DNA of 64,000 nt from Jaltomata sinuosa (Eukaryota > Streptophyta > Magnoliopsida > Solanales > Solanaceae): the NCBI GenBank assembly GCA_003996215.1, contig QJPP01001561.1:62001-126000 (forward strand), read 5' to 3'. Shown here piece by piece: positions 55,681-64,000 of the stretch. The notes beneath the pieces are model-generated. The model did no database searches. It was not told where the DNA came from and was given only the letters and a program-made list of their open reading frames with translations. Both the position numbers and the translations under genes were made by a program. How positions within the stretch are numbered: position 1 is the stretch's first letter; every line of letters begins with the position of its first letter.

Positions 55681-56202
55681 CCTCCTCAGCCTCCCTTACT
55701 CTAACTTCCTCCCCTCATTAAATATTACTGCTTTTGGCTATCATTGATAGATAATTTTGATTTTTGTAATTAATTGTAATATCTTGTTTTGGGTCAATAG
55801 ATGGCTTAATATGTGCTTACCTTGCTATGTCTGTGTCTAATTCCTTGCTTTAGATTCTATCTTATGCTTGAGTAGATGCTAGACCTTGGATTTTGGTAGT
55901 AACTATCTTGAATGTGACTCTTTTGCCTCAGTGGACATGAGTTCTTTACCAACAATATTCACTAATTCACTCCTATTATCTCACTATATTTTTAATGATG
56001 TTAAAAGGGGGAAACTATTTCCTTGTTTATTTGCTTGTTCATAATGTGAAGGAGACTCTTACACCGTGAGACACTCACATAAGGTGACTCTTACACTGTG
56101 AGACATGAGGCATGAAAACACCACTGTTGAAATGATGTTGTTGATAGTGAAGTTTTTTTCAAAAATAGGATAGAGTTTGCCATCATCAAAAAGCGGAAAA
56201 TT
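55681..56202 (+). other. 3' untranslated region of the SIRE-type element
   Basis: No coding frame. A purine run AAAAGGGGGAAAC lies at 56003-56015, and AAAAAGCGGAAAATTC directly precedes the 3' LTR; the latter is the probable polypurine tract with a C substitution. Confidence 0.55.
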
Positions 56203-56546
56203 CAAGAAACTTTGTTGAACAAGTTTTGATAATAAGGTAAAACCTATTTTTGGTAAAAATATATTTATGGAAATTAACTATTAAAGGTAGTGTCCATGTC
56301 AAACAAGGAAAGGTTAAAAGCCCATATCTAGCAAGGAAAGAACTCAACTACAAAGTGTGTCAAAATATAACGAAGAAAGGCTTGTAGCTTTCCTATCAAA
56401 GAGAGAAGAGCTTGAGACTTCTATAAAAGCAACAAATCAAGAAAGATTTGACTCACCTATTGCACAAGCAAAGAAGAAATTATTCTCAAGTAGTAGGAGT
56501 TCTCAAGAAAGCTGTTCCAAGAAGACTTAGTAGAGGTTGTTCTAAA
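56203..56546 (+). repeat. 3' LTR of the SIRE-type element, truncated
   Basis: Matches 45560-45906 (start CAAGAAACTTTGTTGAAC; the first TG is changed) and stops at TTGTTCTAAAA, about 280 bp short. At 56547 gypsy LTR sequence begins. Confidence 0.85.
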
Positions 56547-57129
56547 AATGACATTCTGGACTCAAATTAATTGACAAAAATCCCAATGGAGGTCGATAGC
56601 ACAAAAAGTGGGCCTCACGCCCAAGAACCAACTTAGGCCTATCTTTCCAAAACGGAATACCAAGGCCTAAAATGAGTCCAGAAGTCTCGGGACCCAAACC
56701 AAAGGTCCCTCTAGCCCAAAGTCGACCTTCCGGAGCTAACAACGCTGTCTGAATTTTCATCCGAGGCTGTCTTCTCCAAATATTGACCAAAGTTAAACTT
56801 TCAAGTTCAACTTGGCTAAAACTCAAAAACCAAGACAAAACATAACCGAAAACTCCCAGAACCTGACCAAGGGTCCATCTAGACTATAATCCATGCTCCG
56901 GAGCTAATGGAACTGTCAGAATTTGATTCCGAGCACGTTTACCAAGAATGTTTACTAAAGTCAATAATATTCTAAGTTTAAGCTCTAAAATAGGCAAATG
57001 ACCAAAATGACCAAACGAGCGACCAGGGCACCAAACCACTGGTCCCAGCAAGTCATAAATGACTTGGGGCTACTACAGGAAAGCGCTAACAGTACAAAAA
57101 AAGCGTAAATGACTAGAAGGGTTATTACA
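56547..57129 (-). repeat. 3' LTR of the right gypsy element, truncated
   Basis: On the minus strand it starts TGTAATAACCCTTCTAGTC at 57129, just after the pol ORF, with the polypurine-like TAGTAGTGGATGA before it. It ends at 56547, where it abuts the SIRE-type 3' LTR. GGTCC/GGGACC-type words repeat within it. Confidence 0.75.
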
Positions 57130-57139
57130 TCATCCACTA

Positions 57140-58270
57140 CTAAAAAGGACTTTCGTCCTCGAAAGCCAAGAATAAAGAAGTACTTGAAGGCTCAAACAAC
57201 TGCGGATACTGAGCCTGCATATCCCTCTCAGTCTCCCAGGTAGCCTCTTCGATAGGATGATGCCTCCACTGAACTTTCACAAGTGGAATCTCCCTAGATC
57301 TCAACCTCCTAACATCTCTGGCCAATATAGCAACTGACTCCTCAACAAAGGATAAGCTCTCATCCAACTGAACAGACTCCCAATGTAACATATGAGACTT
57401 ATCTGGAATATACCGGCGCAACATCAAAATATGAAATACAGGATGTATAGCTGAAAACATCGGAGGCAAGGCTAACTGATAGGCAACACTACCAACCATC
57501 TGGAGAATCTCAAACCGCCCAATGTACCTGGGGCTAAGCTTGCCCTGCCGACCAAATCTCATCACGCCCTTCACGGGCGATACTCGAAAGAATACTAAGT
57601 CACCAACACTAAACTCTAAGGCACAAAGTCTACGATTAGCGTATCTCTTATGCCTGCTCTAAGATGCTCGAAGTCTATCCTGAATCACTCAGACTCTGTC
57701 TAAGGAATCACGAAGAAAATCTGTACTCTGAGGTCTAGACTCCAACCCATCAAACCAACCAATGGGCGATCTGCAATGCCTACCATACAACGCCTCGAAA
57801 GGTGCCATGTCAATGCTCAAATAGAAGCTATTATTATACGTAAACTGACAAAGGCACAAACTGATCCCAAGAACCTCCAAAGTCAAGAACACAGGCCCGT
57901 AGCATGTCCTTCAAGACCTGAATAGTCCTCTCGGACTGGCTATCTGTCTGAGGGTGGAATGCAGTACTAAGCTGAACCTCTGTACCCAAATCTCACTGAA
58001 TAGCTCTCCAGAATTGAGATGTGAACTGAGTGTCGCGGTTTGAAATGATAGAGGTTGGGACCCCGTGCAACCGAACAACCTCTCGAATGTAAATCTGAGC
58101 TAACCTCTCTGCACTGTAAGTAGTCAGAACCGACAAGAAGTGTGCTGACTTAGTCAATCTCTCAACAATCACCCAGATAGAATCTAACTCTCGAGAAGTA
58201 CGAGGCAAACCCACTACGAAGTCCATAGTAATCCCTTCCTACTTCCACTCAGGAATGGAAGTCGCTGCAT
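57140..58270 (-). pseudogene. gypsy integrase core, C-terminal domain and chromodomain
   Basis: From 58226: MDFVVGLPRTSRELDSIWVI (first catalytic Asp region) and HGVPTSIISNRDTQFTSQFW (second Asp). From 57892: LCQFTYNNSFYLSIDMAPFE and ALYGRHCRSPIGWFD. From 57574: GVMRFGRQGKLSPRYIGRFE (integrase C-terminal, GKLSPR), HPVFHILMLRRYIPD and the chromodomain-like EIPLVKVQWRHHPIEEATWE. Stops near 57690, 57900 and 58245 break it. Chromodomains of this group guide integration into heterochromatin. Confidence 0.9.
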
Positions 58271-59514
58271 CAAACTGTTGACACCCAATTTTTACCCTCC
58301 ACTATTTGATTAATTATCGAGTTTTTAAATTTTGAATAATTTTTAATAATTAATTTTGTAATTAAAAGAATTTTTCAAAATTAATTCCGGAGAATATTTT
58401 ATAATCTTCATGAATAAACATACATCTGCGTATATTCATAATATATATAGATGTATATTATTTTGTGAGTTTTATTAGATGTCCAAAAGATTTTTCCAAA
58501 TCAATTTCAAAATATTTAAAACTACCTATTTTGATCAAAATAATTTAACCAAAAATTAAATTGTGGAATTGGTATTTTATAACGTATGATTAGATATGAT
58601 AACAAATTAATTATTTTAGCTATTTTAAAATAATAAAAGCTCGGTTAAGTTAATCATGTTTAGTTTGTCCCTCTTCCCATTACGGCCTAATCTCTTTTGA
58701 ATTTATTCAATTAGGTCTAAATTGGCTACAATCTTAACAGTTTGGTCAAAATTTAAATCGAATTTGATTATTAATTCAACCAAATCTAGCCACATTTTGC
58801 AAAAGTGGCCAAATCCTTAATCAAATTTAAATCCCTTTATTTTCAACCAAATTTGTAACCCATTTTATTCCTCTCATCTTCGGGCTAATTGTGGCCCAAA
58901 GAATTAACTCCCTCAACCCAAATCTCACCCCATACCCGAGCCCACTTCCCATTTCCCCTTTTTACACCATCAGCTTATACACACTCAGAATATACTCCCT
59001 CCTTTCTTACGTGTCTCTCACTCTCCAAAAAGAACGCACAAAATTCTCTCACGCACCACGCTCTTTTCTTCTCCAAGAAAGAACACACCAGTACATACAC
59101 TCTCTCTCCCCCTTCCTTCGGTCTTTCTTCTTCACACCAGCGAAACCAGACGACCTGCAACAGCTCCAAACGACCTGCAAATCAGCTCCAAACGACATCC
59201 AATCTTCCCCAGATTCCCTAAAATCGTTACCCCTCCGTTAAAATTCCCTGTCGCCATTTGTTTGTACAAAAATAGTGAGCTGTCCAGGTTCTAGAAGAAC
59301 CCAGATGCTCACAGGTGGCACCTCAACGTTCCTCTCCATGAAATCCGGCGTATACCACTCTAAACGATTGGTTCTTGATCGATTTTGGTACAAAGGTACC
59401 GACGTGTTATCATCTTGGAGAATTTGGATTTGAATTTCAATTTCACCTAAGATCCTATCCGAAATTCTCATCGTTCCCCCCCCCCCCCCCAAATTCAAAA
59501 CCCTAATCTTTCCC

Positions 59515-59522
59515 TATAAATA
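59515..59522 (+). promoter_or_regulatory. TATA box of the solo LTR
   Basis: TATAAATA in the context TCCCTATAAATACCC, with pyrimidine-rich DNA downstream; a strong plant core promoter. Transcription would start near 59545 and run toward 59767, where a GTAAAC splice donor follows AAG. Confidence 0.7.
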
Positions 59523-61594
59523 CCCACCTTCTTCTCACTGTGAAAGGAGGGAGTTTTTGGGTGGCAAAGATCTTGGAGAGTCCTTTTCTCTGATTTTTGG
59601 GGAAACCTAAGAATTCAAGATAAAACAAAGTGAAAAAGCGTACTGGTTTACTAAATTTCTCAGAGATTTTTGATTCTCTTCGTTGCCGTTTAGAAGCTAG
59701 CAAGATCAGTTCATCGGAAAGTCGTCGAAAACTCAACTCGTTATTCCAGTTTGCTGCTCCAAGAAAGGTAAACTTCTTCCCCTGTTATAATTTCTGGTTC
59801 CTTGTTTTAATTCCATTCTTTCTTTGCTTTCGAGTTATAGTTGTGGGTGCTTGCACTGTGTGTTACTTTCATTTGTTTTAATTGCTGGGTTTAGGTAATG
59901 GTTTGTGTTTTGAGTTGTTTTGCATCTAGGTGATAATGAACATCTATTTTTCTACCGCTTAAAGCTCTTGAGAACATTATGAACTGCTGTTTACCTCATT
60001 TCGTTCCATAGTCACTGATTGATTGTGATGAAACAGAACAGTAAGGGTCAAGTTTTCTTAATGGGTGACATAATTTATGACTTTCAGCGCTTGGTTAGAC
60101 TTTCGTGTGTGATCGAGTTATCGTAATATGAACATGTTTAAGCAATATAAACCCAACCCTTGAATGTTCTTATATATTTTCTTCTCGGTTTCGTGATTCC
60201 TTGCTCTAGACGACGAGCTTCATGTTTTACCCTATATCCAAATTTTGTGTTTGCTCTCATCTGGTGCAAATATATCAATGGTAAAAAGATGTATTTTTCT
60301 GGAAAGTATTGGTGTTTGTTTGGCAAATTCCAAAGTGTTGAAAATCGTGGTTGTCTTGTTTAGCTCGAATGCTGTTTTATCCTAATGGTTTAAGATTTCT
60401 TTGTTGAATCAAATGTTAGCTTGACCATTGTGAAATGGTGTATTTGATCTATAGGGTTCTTCTAGTTGTGAAAAGTGATTTGTGGAGTATGTCAATGTCG
60501 AAAAAAAATTCAGCTTTTAATGGAAAGTATGAAAAAATGAGTAGTATGTCTTGCTGGTCGTGGTGAACTGATTTGAGGCTAACCATTACATATATGTCCT
60601 ATTTCTTCTCTGTTAAAGGTGGAAGTTGTGATTAACCAATTCATTTTTGCTCTGTTAAACGTTAAAATAAGTGAATTATTTAAAATATGATCAGATTGTT
60701 CATTGCATCACAATTAGAAGATTTAAAGTTGAACATCTGCTCTTGGAATTAGTATGTATATGAGTTTATAATTGTGATTAGATTGACCTTAAAACCATGA
60801 GCTTCTTTGCATATTTCTTGCTCCAAGCTACTTGCATCTTGTCCCTTATATCATTAGTTACCTGAAATGGCATGCTTTCTTCACGTGATTCTTTATTCGA
60901 GCACAGTAACCCCTTTAGATATAGCTCCTTGTACTCTTTATGAATTGTCGTTCAACGACCTTAGACCAATTTAACTCTCATTAAAGTAAAAAAGCTGAAA
61001 ATCTGTCTCTTTTTTTAGCACTTTTTTGATTGGTACTAATCCTTATCTCTTTTTCTTTAACGCATGATGTGTTGAGTCCATCTTTGGACTCCCTCGACCT
61101 CCGTTGCATTTCTTGATGGGTTGTAAGCCCAACCAACACCTCGTCGAGTCAAGCCTCTCTAAGTCCCGGGTGGACTGATCTCAAGCAGCGGATATGCAGT
61201 CCATGGAAGCAACATACAGGGTGAAAAGAAAGACAACATTGAGGCTCAAAGGCTTGGAAAAATGTAGCAAAACAACAGCAAAAATGGACTTGTAAAAGTT
61301 CAAATGAACAGGAGGCAAATGGGTCTAAAACCCATAGAATTGCAGCAGTAGTGGTCCAAGAGGACCATCGGAAAGAATTTGGGCTTAAGGCCGAAATTCA
61401 TTAGTTTATATCAATTTTAGGATTATTGAATGTTTCTGCTTGTTACTAACTCCAATTTTTCTTAACTTGGTCAAATTCCCCAAAGAAGTTCCTTTCTCGT
61501 TTTGAATATTTTCCTAAACAACTCCATTCTTTTTTCTTTTTTTTTTTGCAATAAGTGATTCTCACGAATTTCATTGCGAAAATTAAGTTGGAAG

Positions 61595-61596
<2 letters not shown>

Positions 61597-61657
<61 letters not shown>
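61597..61657 (+). repeat. 61-base poly(T) run
   Basis: An uninterrupted T run inside the solo LTR. Its true length is uncertain because assemblies handle such runs poorly. Confidence 0.9.
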
Positions 61658-62024
61658 CATATTTAGTCCATTTTCCTCACTAGAATAAATTAGTTTTTAC
61701 TCAAATCAAAAATCCCTTTTCTAAGTTAGTCAAAATAAGAGTTAGTTTTAAATCATCGGATAATCGCGAGTTAGTGGATATTTCGAGTGCATTAAAACCC
61801 TTCTCAAAATATTAATATGAACCTATTATCCAAAAATTTCTTAATTTTTAAAGTCTTTATCTGTTTTAAAACTTTAAAAATTTTTAAAGGTTTTTTTAAT
61901 TTCCCTTTAATTGATTAAGTGACGACTCTTGCTTTTCTAAAGTTATTTTGAGAATTTTTAACTTAGTTTTCGAAATAATTTTTAAAGTCGAAACCATTGA
62001 ATTGTTTTTCCCTAAAATACAAAC

Positions 62025-62470
62025 CACCAGGTCTCATGTGCTCGAACTTCACCTGCTGACAGTTCAAGCACCGAGATACAAACTCCGCTATGTTCCACTT
62101 CATACCGCTCCACCAGTAAAGTTGCTTCAAATCTCTGTACATCTTCGCTGTGCCAGGGTGAATGGAGTATCTAGAACAATGCGCCTCACGAAGTATCAAC
62201 TGAATCAAATCCCTAACTCTCGGAACACAAAATCGACCACCAAACCTCAGAACCCCATCTGAATCTAGAGTAGCCCGGCTGGCCTCACCCCGAACAACCT
62301 GATCACGAAGATCACATAATCACTGATCCTTAAACTGACGGCTTTGTGTCTGATCAACAAAGGTAGACCAAACCTCGATACTGACAAAAACTCTGCTGGG
62401 ATCCGATAAGTTAAGCCTAACCAAATGGTTAGCCAAAGACTGGATGTCCAAGGCCAACGGTCGCTCAAAA
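62025..62470 (-). pseudogene. gypsy integrase zinc finger and linker
   Basis: 62208-62025: AHCSRYSIHPGTAKMYRDLK (H..H of the zinc finger), QLYWWSGMKWNIAEFVSRCL (C) and NCQQVKFEHMRPGG (second C). The following residues of the open frame belong to the solo LTR. The segment 62468-62265 is the RNase H/integrase linker with stops. Confidence 0.85.
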
Positions 62471-63020
62471 ACTAAAAGTTAAGCTAGGCTACCCATACTC
62501 AGCGTCTTCCAACTCAAGATATCCGCTACCATATCTGCCTTGCCCGGATGATAAAGAATGGTGAAATCATAGTCCTTCAGTAGCTCAATCCATCTCCTCT
62601 GCCTCGAGTTCAGCTCTCGCTAACTCGTAATGTACTGAAGACTACGGTGATCGGTGAATATCTCACAATGAACTCCATATAAGTAGTGCCTCAAGATCTT
62701 GAGCGTGAAAACTACCGCTGCCAATTTTAAGTCATGAGTGGGTAGTTGCACTCGTGAACCTTCAGCTGCCTCAACGTATATGATATCACTCGACCCTGCT
62801 GCATCAACACACAACCAAGACCAACCCTGGAAGCATTACAATACACAGAGAAACTCTAACCCTCAACCGACAAAGTCAATTCAGAAGTTGAAGTCAACAA
62901 GGTCATAAGCCTCTAGAAGCTATCCTTGCACTGATCCTAACACTAAAATGGAACATCCTTCCTAGTCAGCATAGTCAAGGGTGCTGCAATGGAAGAAAAT
63001 CCCTCAATGAACCGTCTGTA
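62471..63020 (-). pseudogene. gypsy RNase H (decayed)
   Basis: From about 62910 downward: an FTVYCNAS-like start (catalytic Asp lost), then VEAAEGSRVQLPTHDLKLAA, VFTLKILRHYLYGVHCEIFT and DHRSLQYITS, the canonical gypsy RNase H motifs with DHRSLQY intact. Stops near 62815 and 62620. It would remove the RNA strand of the hybrid during replication. Confidence 0.85.
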
Positions 63021-63960
63021 GTACTCGGCTAACCCAACAAAGCTGCGAACCTCAGTAGGAGTAGTAGGTCTAGGCCAATCACGCATCGGTGAAATCTTAC
63101 CCGGATCAACTCTAATCCATCCTTAGACACCACGTGTCCTAGGAATGCAACTGACTCAAGCCAAAACTCGCACTTTGAGAACTTGGTATAAAGCCGATGA
63201 TCTCTCAAAGTCTGAAGTACAGTACTCAAGTGCTGCTCATGCTCATCTCTACTCCGGGAGTATACTAGAATGTCGTCTATGAAGACTATCACGAACGAAT
63301 CCAAATACGGGCTAAGCACCCTATGCATTAAGTTCATGAAAGCTGCGGGGTATTAGTCAACCCAAAAGACATCACTAGGAACTCATAATGGCCATAACAT
63401 GTCCTGAATGCTGTCTTAGGGATGTCCTCCACCCTAATTCTCAACTGGTGGTAGCCTGACCTCAAATTAATCTTCAAAAACACTGCTGAACCCTGAAGCA
63501 GATTAAACAAGTCATCAATCCGCGGCATCGGATACCTATTCTTCACAGTCACCCTATTCAGCTGCCGATAATCATCCGCATCGACCCATACTTCTTCTTA
63601 ACAAACAGAACAAGATCACCCCAAGGATACACACTCGGTCTAATAAACCCCTTAGCTAACAAATCCTGGAGCTTCTCTTTAAGCTCCCTCAACTCAGCTG
63701 GAGCCATACGGTAAGGAGAGATGGGAATAGGACTGGTGCCCGGCTCTAACTCAATAGTGAAATCAATATCTCTCTCAGGTGGAAGGCCTGGTAGGTCGGT
63801 AGGGAACACATCTAGGGAGTCTTTAACCACAAGAATGGACTCAGGGGAAGAAGTGTCAGTGCTAGCATCTCGGACATATGATAGATAAGCTAAACACCCG
63901 CGAGAGATCAACTTTCTAGCTCAAAGACAAGAGATGATCCCAGATGGTGCGCGGCTGACA
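63021..63960 (-). pseudogene. gypsy reverse transcriptase (decayed)
   Basis: From 63911: ELEPGTSPIPISPYRMAPAE, ELREKLQDLLAKGFIRPS-type text and YPWGDLVLFVKKKYGSMRM; from 63552: YPMPRIDDLFNLLQGSAVF, NLRSGYHQLRIR and FRTCYGHYEFLVMSFGLTN; from 63337: MNLMHRVLSPYLDSFVIVFI and DDILVYSRSRDEHEQHL (the FIDD catalytic box) and KFSKCEFWLESVAFLGHVVS. Only small shifts near 63556 and 63335 and a later change at 63105 break it, so this is among the better-kept domains in the window. Sequence beyond 63960 runs off the edge. Confidence 0.9.
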
Positions 63961-64000
63961 GAACCCTGTCACACAACCGGGGATATGCCGGGCATGGCTA

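Larger units (their letters stand above)
45560..56546 (+). mobile_element. Ty1/copia element, Maximus/SIRE type, with third ORF
   Basis: 5' LTR, iMet primer site, gag, protease remnant, RT/RNase H remnant, a further ORF, and a truncated 3' LTR, in that order. The ORF downstream of RNase H, in the position of the SIRE envelope-like gene, and the gag type place it in the Maximus/SIRE lineage (inference). It holds a nested 4.6 kb retroelement at 48247-52828 and has lost integrase and most of RT. The 3' LTR stops at 56546, where another gypsy LTR begins; no TSD can be checked. Confidence 0.82.
58276..62019 (+). mobile_element. solo LTR, Tat/Ogre-type, 3.7 kb
   Basis: CAAAC is found at 58271-58275 and 62020-62024; the sequence with one copy removed reads continuously as integrase. 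It starts TGTTGACACCCAATTTTTACCC, the usual start of long Tat/Ogre LTRs, and ends AAAGTCGAAACC...CCTAAAATA. There is no gag or pol inside, so it is a single LTR left by recombination of an element. It carries a promoter (TATA at 59515), a splice-donor-like AAG|GTAAAC at 59767, a 15-base C run and a 61-base T run. Orientation is by the promoter; small open frames at 58889-59241 are low complexity. Confidence 0.82.
56547..64000 (-). mobile_element. second gypsy chromovirus, split by a solo LTR, runs off right edge
   Basis: Minus-strand order is RT, RNase H, integrase, chromodomain, LTR. The 3' LTR is at 56547-57129 (truncated on its outer side) and the 5' part lies beyond 64000. A C-terminal chromodomain-like segment makes it a chromovirus (Tekay/Del type). 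A 3.7 kb LTR inserted between the integrase zinc finger and the core. Several stops and shifts; dead copy. Confidence 0.88.

Noticed and set aside
58889..59241. Two overlapping frames of 110-116 residues
   Set aside because: Ser/Thr/Pro-rich translations of the leader of the solo LTR; overlapping in different frames, no motif.

Overview
This is a plant nuclear window and almost certainly from a nightshade (Solanaceae, probably Solanum). The evidence is a long intron-containing receptor-kinase gene, an R1-type NLR (late-blight-resistance-like) pseudogene, a tRNA-derived SINE of the Solanaceae TS/SolS type, and dense AT-rich sequence packed with LTR retrotransposons, MITEs, hAT elements and Helitrons. 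I can support only one intact host gene: a BAM3-like (CLAVATA1-family) leucine-rich-repeat receptor kinase at 38696-42461 on the + strand, two exons, 964 residues. Everything else is transposable-element sequence, broken host genes, or AT-rich intergenic DNA.

Layout. 1-4519: minus-strand Ty3/gypsy chromovirus (Tekay/Del type), running off the left edge, with a 1.96 kb LTR. 4600-5545: a gypsy RT/RNase H scrap fused to a 5' fragment of a UDP-glycosyltransferase pseudogene. 7535-10751: a Helitron containing a TIR element, which itself contains a MITE. 11212-19365: an R1-like NLR pseudogene split exactly in the NB-ARC domain by a minus-strand Ty1/copia element (11530-17897, TSD GTGCT/GTTCT). 20260-21860: a SINE with an 18 bp TSD, a pyrimidine/purine repeat block, and a 540 bp repeat that also occurs at 5930-6465. 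21933-27620: a 5'-truncated LINE joined to one of two diverged copies of the 5' part of an unrecognised gene; the second copy is cut by a gypsy LTR fragment. 27979-36894: hAT-like elements, Stowaway MITEs (one inside another), a PIF/Harbinger-type MITE, and two copies of a Mutator-type MITE rich in GATACATC repeats. 38696-42461: BAM3. 42470-44330: two SINEs and a second Helitron. 45560-56546: a plus-strand Ty1/copia element of Maximus/SIRE type with a decayed third ORF. Nested in its protease region is a 4.6 kb gag-protease retroelement (48247-52828) whose pol region is replaced by an unrecognised reading frame. 56547-64000: a second minus-strand chromovirus split by a 3.7 kb solo LTR (58276-62019, TSD CAAAC), running off the right edge.

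The best candidate for something undescribed is the nested element at 48247-52828. It has a clear 5 bp TSD (TCTTG), a polypurine tract and a 603 bp 3' LTR. It keeps gag and a retropepsin-like domain but no reverse transcriptase or integrase. In their place is a long reading frame of unknown family with an internal repeat, in the same frame as gag-protease and separated from it only by single stop codons. The window reads as a gene-poor, repeatedly invaded region around one conserved signalling gene and the ruins of a resistance-gene locus. Boundaries of mobile elements were set by eye from terminal repeats and target-site duplications; identities are motif-based and no database search was run.
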